Assembly (NCBI GenBank): GCA_031761405.1
Contig: JASEVX010000357.1
Span: forward strand, 104,552-168,551
Length of the DNA: 64,000 nucleotides
Source: Serripes groenlandicus
Lineage: Eukaryota > Mollusca > Bivalvia > Cardiida > Cardiidae
Direction: 5' to 3'
The first letter of the stretch is position 1. Each line of letters starts with the position of its first letter. The translations under genes and the position numbers were made by a program. The notes below the pieces were generated by a model. The model made no database searches and had not been told where the DNA came from. It saw only the letters and a list, made by a program, of their open reading frames with translations. Below are positions 52,810 through 64,000 of the stretch, piece by piece.

Positions 52810-55800
52810 TATACAATAGCTGGGTTGAATCACCCAGGACGCATGAGTATGTGAAAAGTGCGTGTGATTTGACATATATGATGGTGAAAACGGCGTAAAA
52901 CACCCACCAATACAAACAAAACGACCTTTGAAATCATGATTAGCAATGGCTCCTCTTTCCACACTGTTTTCAGTCCTAACGCATAGCTGGGTTGAATCAC
53001 TCAGGAGGCATGGGTATGTGAACAGTGCGTGCGATTTGACATATATGATGTTGAAAAAGGCGTAAAATAACCAACAACGCAAAAAAACATGAGTATGTGC
53101 AAACAAAACGACATTTAAAAGCATGGCGGGCAATTGCTTCTCTTGTCACAATGTGTTCAGGTCTATTGCATAGCTGGGTTGATTCACCCAGGGATCACGA
53201 GTGTGTGAACTGACGGGGTGGTATGACTGGAATGATGTGGAAAACGGCCTAAAACACCCAACAATACGGCTCATCTTTCCACACTGTCTTCAGTCCTAAC
53301 GCATAGCTGGGTTGATTCTCCCAGGTCCCATGAGTTTGTGAACTGTGAGAGTGATTGGACATAAATGCTGTTGAAAACGGCCTAAAACTCCGTACAGTGC
53401 ACTCAAAACGACCGTTGAAAACATGACGAGCAATGGCTCATTAATCACACTGTTTTCAGTCTTATCGCGTAGATTGGTTGATTCACACATGTGTGTGTGA
53501 GCAGGGAGGGGTATTTAACATAAATGCTGTTGAAAACGGCCTAAAACAACCAACAACGCAATCAAAACGACCTTTGAAAACATGACAAGCAATGGCTCCT
53601 TTTACCACACTGTTTTCAGTCGTCCTATTGCCTAGCTGTGTAGAATCACCAAAAAAAAACACGAGTATGTGCACTGTGATGGCGTTTGGGCATACATGCT
53701 GTTGAAAACGGCCTAAAACCCCAACAATCCAAGCAAAACGACCTTTGAAAACCTGATGAGCAATGGCTGTTTCTATCACAATGTTTTCGATAGTTCATTT
53801 ATAGGGAGTGTATGCATATGTGGGAACGGGGTTGTGGGAAAATCGTTCACTGTACCGCCGAAAGGGATTTGACCTGCAGAGGTGCGAAGACCCGTGAACA
53901 GATACTAACCCTTTCCCACATGCAGCTATGTTATGCCTCTTTCCACACTTATTTAGTAATGCAACAACTCGCTTCCAAGATCAAAACCCATACAATGCAA
54001 ACAAAACGACATTTTAAAGCATGGCGGGCAATTGCTTCTCTTGCCACAATGTGTTCAGGTCTATTGCATAGCTGGGTTGATTCACACAGGGATCACGAGT
54101 GTGTGAACTGACGGGGTGGTATGACTTGAATGATGTGGAAATCGGCCTAAAACACCCAACAATACAAACAAAACGACCTCTGAAAGCAGGGCGGGCAATT
54201 GCTCCCTTTGTCACAGTGTGTTCAGTTCGATCGAGTAGCTGGGTTGAATCACCCAGGACGCATGGGTATGTGAACAGTGCGTGTGATTTGACATATATGA
54301 TGTTGAAAACGGCGTAAAACACCCAACAATACAAACAAAACGACATTTGAAATCATGATTAGCAATGGCTCCTCTTTCCACACTGTCTTCAGTCCTAACG
54401 CATAGCTGGGTTGAATCACCCAGGACGCATGGGTATGTGAACAGTGCGTGCGATTTGACATATGCGATGTTGAAAACGGCGTGAAATACCCAACAACGCA
54501 AAAAAACATGAGTATGTGCAAACAAAACGACATTTTAAAGCATGGCGGGCAATTGCTTCTCTTGTCACAATGTGTTCAGGTCTATTGCATAGCTGGGTTG
54601 ATTCACTCAGGGATCACGAGTGTGTGAACTGACGGGGTGGTATGACTGGAATGATGTGGAAAACGGCCTAAAACACCCGACAATACAAACAAAACGACCT
54701 TTGAAATCATGATTAGCAATGGCTCATCTTTCCACACTGTCTTCAGTCCTAACGCATAGCCGGGTTGATTCTCCCAGGTCCCATGAGTTTGTGAACTGTA
54801 AGAGTGATTGGACATAAATGCTGCTGAAAACGGCCTAAAACTCCGTACAGTGCACTCAAAACGACCGTTGAAAACATGACGAGCAATGGCTCATTATACA
54901 ACACTGTTTTCAGTCTTATCGCGTAGATTGGTTGATTCACCCAGGAAGCATGTGTGTGTGTGAGCAGGGAGGGGTATTTAACATAAATGCTGTTGAAAAC
55001 GGCCTAAAACAACCAACAACGCAATCAAAACGACCTTTGAAAACATGATAAGCAATGGCTCCTTTTACCACACTGTTTTCAGTCCTATTGCCTAGCTGTG
55101 TAGAATCACCCAAACAAACACGAGTATGTGCACTGTGATGGCGATTGGGCATACATGCTGTTGAAAACGGCCTAAAACCCCAACAACGCAAGCAAAACGA
55201 CCTTTGAAAACCTGATGAGCAATGGCTGTTTTTATCACAATGTTTTCGATAGTTCATTTATAGGGAGTGTATGCATATGTGGGAACGGGGTTATGGGAAA
55301 ATCGTTCACTGTACCGCCGAAAGGGATTTTGCCTGCAGAGGTGCGAAGACCCGTGAACAGATACTAACCCTTTCCCACATGCAGCTATGTTATGCCTCTT
55401 TCCACACTTATTTAGTAATGCAACAACTCGCTTCCAAGATCAAAACACATACAATGCAAACAAAACGACATTTTAAAGCATGGCGGGCAATTGCTTCTCT
55501 TGCCACAATGTGTTCAGGTCTATTGCATAGCTGGGTTGATTCACCCAGGGATCACGAGTGTGTGAACTGACGGGGTGGTATGACTTGAATGATGTGGAAA
55601 TCGGCCTAAAACACCCAACAATACAAACAAAACGACCTCTGAAAGCAGGGCGGGCAATTGCTCCCTTTGTCACAGTGTGTTCAGTTCGATCGAGTAGCTG
55701 GGTTGAATCACCCAGGACGCATGGGTATATGAACAGTGCGTGTGATTTGACATATATGATGTTGAAAACGGCGTAAAACACCCAACAATACAAACAAAAC

Positions 55801-58800
55801 GACATTTGAAATCATGATTAGCAATGGCTCCTCTTTCCACACTGTCTTCAGTCCTAACGCATAGCTGGGTTGAATCACCGAGGACGCATGGGTATGTGAA
55901 CAGTGCGTGCGATTTGACATATGCGATGTTGAAAACGGCGTAAAATACCCAACAACGCAAAAAAACATGAGTATGTGCAAACAAAACGACATTTTAAAGC
56001 ATGGCGGGCAATTGCTTCTCTTGTCACAATGTGTTCAGGTCTATTGCATAGCTGGGTTGATTCACCCAGGGATCACGAGTGTGTGAACTGACGGGGTGGT
56101 ATGACTGGAATGATGTGGAAAACGGCCTAAAACACCCGACAATACAAACAAAACGACCTTTGAAATCATGATTAGCAATGGCTCATCTTTCCACACTGTC
56201 TTCAGTCCTAACGCATAGCCGGGTTGATTCTCCCAGGTCCCATGAGTTTGTGAACTGTAAGAGTGATTGGACATAAATGCTGCTGAAAACGGCCTAAAAC
56301 TCCGTACAGTGCACTCAAAACGACCGTTGAAAACATGACGAGCAATGGCTCATTATACCACACTGTTTTCAGTCTTATCGCGTAGATTGGTTGATTCACC
56401 CAGGAAGCATGTGTGTGTGTGAGCAGGGAGGGGTATTTAACATAAATGCTGTTGAAAACGGCCTAAAACAACCAACAACGCAATCAAAACGACCTTTGAA
56501 AACCTGATGAGCAATGGCTGTTTTTATCACAATGTTTTCGATAGTTCATTTATAGGGAGTGTATGCATATGTGGGAACGGGGTTGTGGGAAAATCGTTCA
56601 CTGTACCGCCGAAAGGGATTTGGACTGCAGAGGTGCGAAGACCCGTGAACAGATACTAACCCTTTCCCACATGCAGCTATGTTATGCCTCTTTCCACACT
56701 TATTTAGTAATGCAACAACTCGCTTCCAAGATCAAAATCCATACAATGCAAACAAAACGACATTTTAAAGCATGGCGGGCAATTGCTTCTCTTGCCACAA
56801 TGTGTTCAGGTCTATTGCATAGCTGGGTTGATTCACCCAGGGATCACGAGTGTGTGAACTGACGGGGTGGTATGACTTGAATGATGTGGAAATCGGCCTA
56901 AAACACCCAACAATACAAACAAAACGACCTCTGAAAGCAGGGCGGGCAATTGCTCCCTTTGTCACAGTGTGTTCAGTTCGATCGAGTAGCTGGATTGAAT
57001 CACCCAGGACGCATGGGTATGTGAACAGTGCGTGTGATTTGACATATATGATGTTGAAAACGGCGTAAAACACCCAACAATACAAACAAAACGACATTTG
57101 AAATCATGATTAGCAATGGCTCCTCTTTCCACACTGTCTTCAGTCCTAACGCATAGCTGGGTTGAATCACCCAGGACGCATGGGTATGTGAACAGTGCGT
57201 GCGATTTGACATATGCGATGTTGAAAACGGCGTAAAATACCCAACAACGCAAAAAAACATGAGTATGTGCAAACAAAACGACATTTTAAAGCATGGCGGG
57301 CAATTGCTTCTCTTGTCACAATGTGTTCAGGTCTATTGCATAGCTGGGTTGATTCACCCAGGGATCACGAGTGTGTGAACTGACGGGGTGGTATGACTGG
57401 AATGATGTGGAAAACGGCCTAAAACACCCGACAATACAAACAAAACGACCTTTGAAATCATGATTAGCAATGGCTCATCTTTCCACACTGTCTTCAGTCC
57501 TAACGCATAGCCGGGTTGATTCTCCCAGGTCCCATGAGTTTGTGAACTGTGAGAGTGATTGGACATAAATGCTGCTGAAAACGGCCTACAACTCCGTACA
57601 GTGCACTCAAAACGACCGTTGAAAACATGACGAGCAATGGCTCATTATACCACACTGTTTTCAGTCTTATCGCGTAGATTGGTTGATTCACCCAGGAAGC
57701 ATGTGTGTGTGTGTGAGCAGGGAGGGGTATTTAACATAAATGCTGTTGAAAACGGCCTAAAACAACCAACAACGCAATCAAAACGACCTTTGAAAACATG
57801 ATAAGCAATGGCTCCTTTTACCACACTGTTTTCAGTCCTATTGCCTAGCTGTGTAGAATCACCCAAACAAACACGAGTATGTGCACTGTGATGGCGATTG
57901 GGCATACATGCTGTTGAAAACGGCCTAAAACCCCAACAACGCAAGCAAAACGACCTTTGAAAACCTGATGAGCAATGGCTGTTTTTATCACAATGTTTTC
58001 GATAGTTCATTTATAGGGAGTGTATGCATATGTGGGAACGGGGTTATGGGAAAATCGTTCACTGTACCGCCGAAAGGGATTTTGCCTGCAGAGGTGCGAA
58101 GACCCGTGAACAGATACTAACCCTTTCCCACATGCAGCTATGTTATGCCTCTTTCCACACTTATTTAGTAATGCAACAACTCGCTTCCAAGATCAAAACC
58201 CATACAATGCAAACAAAACGACATTTTAAAGCATGGCGGGCAATTGCTTCTCTTGCCACAATGTGTTCAGGTCTATTGCATAGCTGGGTTGATTCACCCA
58301 GGGATCACGAGTGTGTGAACTGACGGGGTGGTATGACTTGAATGATGTGGAAATCGGCCTAAAACACCCAACAATACAAACAAAACGACCTCTGAAAGCA
58401 GGGCGGGCAATTGCTCCCTTTGTCACAGTGTGTTCAGTTCGATCCAGTAGCTGGGTTGAATCACCCAGGACGCATGGGTATATGAACAGTGCGTGTGATT
58501 TGACATATATGATGTTGAAAACGGCGTAAAACACCCAACAATACAAACAAAACGACATTTGAAATCATGATTAGCAATGGCTCCTCTTTCCACACTGTCT
58601 TCAGTCCTAACGCATAGCTGGGTTGAATCACCCAGGACGCATGGGTATGTGAACAGTGCGTGCGATTTGACATATGCGATGTTGAAAACGGCGTAAAATA
58701 CCCAACAACGCAAAAAAACATGAGTATGTGCAAACAAAACGACATTTTAAAGCATGGCGGGCAATTGCTTCTCTTGTCACAATGTGTTCAGGTCTATTGC

Positions 58801-61800
58801 ATAGCTGGGTTGATTCACCCAGGGATCACGAGTGTGTGAACTGACGGGGTGGTATGACTGGAATGATGTGGAAAACGGCCTAAAACACCCGACAATACAA
58901 ACAAAACGACCTTTGAAATCATGATTAGCAATGGCTCATCTTTCCACACTGTCTTCAGTCCTAACGCATAGCCGGGTTGATTCTCCCAGGTCCCATGAGT
59001 TTGTGAACTGTAAGAGTGATTGGACATAAATGCTGCTGAAAACGGCCTAAAACTCCGTACAGTGCACTCAAAACGACCGTTGAAAACATGACGAGCAATG
59101 GCTCATTATACCACACTGTTTTCAGTCTTATCGCGTAGATTGGTTGATTCACCCAGGAAGCGTGTGTGTGTGTGAGCAGGGAGGGGTATTTAATATAAAT
59201 GCTGTTGAAAACGGCCTAAAACAACCAACAACGCAATCAAAACGACCTTTGAAAACCTGATGAGCAATGGCTGTTTTTATCACAATGTTTTCGATAGTTC
59301 ATTTATAGGGAGTGTATGCATATGTGGGAACGGGGTTGTGGGAAAATCGTTCACTGTACCGCCGAAAGGGATTTGGACTGCAGAGGTGCGAAGACCCGTG
59401 AACAGATACTAACCCTTTCCCACATGCAGCTATGTTATGCCTCTTTCCACACTTATTTAGTAATGCAACAACTCGCTTCCAAGATCAAAATCCATACAAT
59501 GCAAACAAAACGACATTTTAAAGCATGGCGGGCAATTGCTTCTCTTGCCACAATGTGTTCAGGTCTATTGCATAGCTGGGTTGATTCACCCAGGGATCAC
59601 GAGTGTGTGAACTGACGGGGTGGTATGACTTGAATGATGTGGAAATCGGCCTAAAACACCCAACAATACAAACAAAACGACCTCTGAAAGCAGGGCGGGC
59701 AATTGCTCCCTTTGTCACAGTGTGTTCAGTTCGATCGAGTAGCTGGATTGAATCACCCAGGACGCATGGGTATGTGAACAGTGCGTGTGATTTGACATAT
59801 ATGATGTTGAAAACGGCGTAAAACACCCAACAATACAAACAAAACGACATTTGAAATCATGATTAGCAATGGCTCCTCTTTCCACACTGTCTTCAGTCCT
59901 AACGCATAGCTGGGTTGAATCACCCAGGACGCATGGGTATGTGAACAGTGCGTGCGATTTGACATATGCGATGTTGAAAACGGCGTAAAATACCCAACAA
60001 CGCAAAAAAAACATGAGTATGTGCAAACAAAACGACATTTTAAAGCATGGCGGGCAATTGCTTCTCTTGTCACAATGTGTTCAGGTCTATTGCATAGCTG
60101 GGTTGATTCACCCAGGGATCACGAGTGTGTGAACTGACGGGGTGGTATGACTGGAATGATGTGGAAAACGGCCTAAAACACCCGACAATACAAACAAAAC
60201 GACCTTTGAAATCATGATTAGCAATGGCTCATCTTTCCACACTGTCTTCAGTCCTAACGCATAGCCGGGTTGATTCTCCCAGGTCCCATGAGTTTGTGAA
60301 CTGTGAGAGTGATTGGACATAAATGCTGCTGAAAACGGCCTAAAACTCCGTACAGTGCACTCAAAACGACCGTTGAAAACATGACGAGCAATGGCTCATT
60401 ATACCACACTGCTTTCAGTCTTATCGCGTAGATTGGTTGATTCACCCAGGAAGCATGTGTGTGTGTGTGAGCAGGGAGGGGTATTTAACATAAATGCTGT
60501 TGAAAACGGCCTAAAACAACCAACAACGCAATCAAAACGACCTTTGAAAACATGATAAGCAATGGCTCCTTTTACCACACTGTTTTCAGTCCTATTGCCT
60601 AGCTGTGTAGAATCACCCAAACAAACACGAGTATGTGCACTGTGATGGCGATTGGGCATACATGCTGTTGAAAACGGCCTAAAACCCCAACAACGCAAGC
60701 AAAACGACCTTTGAAAACCTGATGAGCAATGGCTGTTTTTATCACAATGTTTTCGATAGTTCATTTATAGGGAGTGTATGCATATGTGGGAACGGGGTTA
60801 TGGGAAAATCGTTCACTGTACCGCCGAAAGGGATTTTGCCTGCAGAGGTGCGAAGACCCGTGAACAGATACTAACCCTTTCCCACATGCAGCTATGTTAT
60901 GCCTCTTTCCACACTTATTTAGTAATGCAACAACTCGCTTCCAAGATCAAAACCCATACAATGCAAACAAAACGACATTTTAAAGCATGGCGGGCAATTG
61001 CTTCTCTTGCCACAATGTGTTCAGGTCTATTGCATAGCTGGGTTGATTCACCCAGGGATCACGAGTGTGTGAACTGACGGGGTGGTATGACTTGAATGAT
61101 GTGGAAATCGGCCTAAAACACCCAACAATACAAACAAAACGACCTCTGAAAGCAGGGCGGGCAATTGCTCCCTTTGTCACAGTGTGTTCAGTTCGATCGA
61201 GTAGCTGGGTTGAATCACCCAGGACGCATGGGTATATGAACAGTGCGTGTGATTTGACATATATGATGTTGAAAACGGCGTAAAACACCCAACAATACAA
61301 ACAAAACGACATTTGAAATCATGATTAGCAATGGCTCCTCTTTCCACACTGTCTTCAGTCCTAACGCATAGCTGGGTTGAATCACCCAGGACGCATGGGT
61401 ATGTGAACAGTGCGTGCGATTTGACATATGCGATGTTGAAAACGGCGTAAAATACCCAACAACGCAAAAAAACATGAGTATGTGCAAACAAAACGACATT
61501 TTAAAGCATGGCGGGCAATTGCTTCTCTTGTCACAATGTGTTCAGGTCTATTGCATAGCTGGGTTGATTCACCCAGGGATCACGAGTGTGTGAACTGACG
61601 GGGTGGTATGACTGGAATGATGTGGAAAACGGCCTAAAACACCCGACAAAACAAACAAAACGACCTTTGAAATCATGATTAGCAATGGCTCATCTTTCCA
61701 CACTGTCTTCAGTCCTAACGCATAGCCGGGTTGATTCTCCCAGGTCCCATGAGTTTGTGAACTGTAAGAGTGATTGGACATAAATGCTGCTGAAAACGGC

Positions 61801-64000
61801 CTAAAACTCCGTACAGTGCACTCAAAACGACCGTTGAAAACATGACGAGCAATGGCTCATTATACCACACTGTTTTCAGTCTTATCGCGTAGATTGGTTG
61901 ATTCACCCAGGAAGCATGTGTGTGTGTGAGCAGGGAGGGGTATTTAACATAAATGCTGTTGAAAACGGCCTAAAACAACCAACAACGCAATCAAAACGAC
62001 CTTTGAAAACCTGATGAGCAATGGCTGTTTTTATCACAATGTTTTCGATAGTTCATTTATAGGGAGTGTATGCATATGTGGGAACGGGGTTGTGGGAAAA
62101 TCGTTCACTGTACCGCCGAAAGGGATTTGGACTGCAGAGGTGCGAAGACCCGTGAACAGATACTAACCCTTTCCCACATGCAGCTATGTTATGCCTCTTT
62201 CCACACTTATTTAGTAATGCAACAACTCGCTTCCAAGATCAAAATCCATACAATGCAAACAAAACGACATTTTAAAGCATGGCGGGCAATTGCTTCTCTT
62301 GCCACAATGTGTTCAGGTCTATTGCATAGCTGGGTTGATTCACCCAGGGATCACGAGTGTGTGAACTGACGGGGTGGTATGACTTGAATGATGTGGAAAT
62401 CGGCCTAAAACACCCAACAATACAAACAAAACGACCTCTGAAAGCAGGGCGGGCAATTGCTCCCTTTGTCACAGTGTGTTCAGTTCGATCGAGTAGCTGG
62501 ATTGAATCACCCAGGACGCATGGGTATGTGAACAGTGCGTGTGATTTGACATATATGATGTTGAAAACGGCGTAAAACACCCAACAATACAAACAAAACG
62601 ACATTTGAAATCATGATTAGCAATGGCTCCTCTTTCCACACTGTCTTCAGTCCTAACGCATAGCTGGGTTGAATCACCCAGGACGCATGGGTATGTGAAC
62701 AGTGCGTGCGATTTGACATATGCGATGTTGAAAACGGCGTAAAATACCCAACAACGCAAAAAAACATGAGTATGTGCAAACAAAACGACATTTTAAAGCA
62801 TGGCGGGCAATTGCTTCTCTTGTCACAATGTGTTCAGGTCTATTGCATAGCTGGGTTGATTCACCCAGGGATCACGAGTGTGTGAACTGACGGGGTGGTA
62901 TGACTGGAATGATGTGGAAAACGGCCTAAAACACCCGACAATACAAACAAAACGACCTTTGAAATCATGATTAGCAATGGCTCATCTTTCCACACTGTCT
63001 TCAGTCCTAACGCATAGCCGGGTTGATTCTCCCAGGTCCCATGAGTTTGTGAACTGTGAGAGTGATTGGACATAAATGCTGCTGAAAACGGCCTAAAACT
63101 CCGTACAGTGCACTCAAAACGACCGTTGAAAACATGACGAGCAATGGCTCATTATACCACACTGTTTTCAGTCTTATCGCGTAGATTGGTTGATTCACCC
63201 AGGAAGCATGTGTGTGTGTGTGAGCAGGGAGGGGTATTTAACATAAATGCTGTTGAAAACGGCCTAAAACAACCAACAACGCAATCAAAACGACCTTTGA
63301 AAACATGATAAGCAATGGCTCCTTTTACCACACTGTTTTCAGTCCTATTGCCTAGCTGTGTAGAATCACCCAAACAAACACGAGTATGTGCACTGTGATG
63401 GCGATTGGGCATACATGCTGTTGAAAACGGCCTAAAACCCCAACAACGCAAGCAAAACGACCTTTGAAAACCTGATGAGCAATGGCTGTTTTTATCACAA
63501 TGTTTTCGATAGTTCATTTATAGGGAGTGTATGCATATGTGGGAACGGGGTTATGGGAAAATCGTTCACTGTACCGCCGAAAGGGATTTTGCCTGCAGAG
63601 GTGCGAAGACCCGTGAACAGATACTAACCCTTTCCCACATGCAGCTATGTTATGCCTCTTTCCACACTTATTTAGTAATGCAACAACTCGCTTCCAAGAT
63701 CAAAACCCATACAATGCAAACAAAACGACATTTTAAAGCATGGCGGGCAATTGCTTCTCTTGCCACAATGTGTTCAGGTCTATTGCATAGCTGGGTTGAT
63801 TCACCCAGGGATCACGAGTGTGTGAACTGACGGGGTGGTATGACTTGAATGATGTGGAAATCGGCCTAAAACACCCAACAATACAAACAAAACGACCTCT
63901 GAAAGCAGGGCGGGCAATTGCTCCCTTTGTCACAGTGTGTTCAGTTCGATCGAGTAGCTGGGTTGAATCACCCAGGACGCATGGGTATATGAACAGTGCG
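52810..64000. repeat. higher-order satellite array, about 165-bp monomers
   Basis: Monomer landmarks in order: AACAAAACGACCTTTGAAA, TGATTAGCAATGGCTC, TTTCCACACTGTCTTCAGTC, ATAGCTGGGTTGAATCACCC, AGGACGCATGGGTATGTGAA, GTTGAAAACGGCGTAAAAC. Spacing is mostly 164-168 bp, with one variant of about 187 bp containing AAAAAACATGAGTATGTGC. A distinctive segment (ATGCATATGTGGGAACGGGG to CTCGCTTCCAAGATC) marks unit starts at 53812, 55271, 56563, 58024, 59316, 60778, 62070 and 63531, i.e. steps of 1459, 1292, 1461, 1292, 1462, 1292 and 1461. The first kilobase (52810-53800) is more diverged. Copies two units apart differ at few positions. The array runs off the window. The many short ORFs in both strands are repeat shadows. 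Confidence 0.95.

Noticed and set aside
52777..63933. About fifty recurring ORFs of 60-121 codons in both strands (for example those beginning MSFCLYCWVFYAVF or MHMWERG)
   Set aside because: They recur exactly with the satellite period, overlap each other in several frames and both strands, and show no domain. They are shadows of the tandem repeat.
52810..64000. CRISPR array
   Set aside because: Repeats are contiguous monomers of about 165 bp without unique spacers, in eukaryotic sequence.

Overview
The window looks like nuclear DNA from a mollusc, most likely a bivalve. It is AT-rich, has intron-containing genes with GT-AG splice sites, and carries repeats of bivalve character: tRNA-derived SINEs ending in a CAATCAATCA-like tail, and interspersed elements with an end reading AACAAGAGGGCCATGATGG. 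No bacterial operon, rRNA gene or CRISPR array is visible. Most of the sequence is mobile or tandemly repeated; only a few gene models look intact. No computed search was run, so family names rest on motifs read by eye.

Layout. 0.9-4.6 kb (- strand): an apparently intact six-exon gene for a hAT-transposase-derived zinc-finger protein (DUF4371-like, 730 aa). 6-17.5 kb (- strand): exons of a two-zinc-finger protein of the kind seen in large uncharacterised animal families, partly duplicated; the upstream copy is broken. Between them lie Helentron-like (HINE-like) elements, one nested in another, and a SINE whose empty site survives in a duplicated segment. 18.1-21.2 kb (+): remnants of OB-fold (RPA-like) and TBP-like coding sequence, both damaged. 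21.3-24.1 kb: more HINE-like repeats and minisatellites. 25.2-35.7 kb: the first exon of a RecQ-like helicase (-) sits head-to-head with a multi-exon DUF6589-type gene (+). The second gene is a pseudogene: a truncated L1/Tx1-type LINE sits in it, it has about five frame breaks, and its 3' end runs into a satellite.

35.7-46 kb: an ACGT-rich satellite, tandem-module repeats, a foldback element carrying a SINE, a possible host terminal exon, several HINE-like elements abutting each other, and TTAA-flanked MITEs. 46.2-52.7 kb (- strand): a degraded Ngaro/DIRS-type tyrosine-recombinase retrotransposon (gag, RT-RNase H, YR, plus an SGNH hydrolase ORF) with direct repeats of about 86 bp at both ends, next to a host exon. 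52.8-64 kb (to the window edge): a higher-order satellite with monomers of about 165 bp, organised as alternating units of about 1292 and 1461 bp (super-period about 2753 bp).

The strongest points for follow-up are: the HINE-like family, with fixed hairpin-bearing ends and exchangeable internal tandem modules; the nested higher-order satellite, whose monomer resembles the SINE 3' part; three internally controlled SINE insertions; and the RecQ/DUF6589 divergent pair, which may be the relic of a larger mobile unit.
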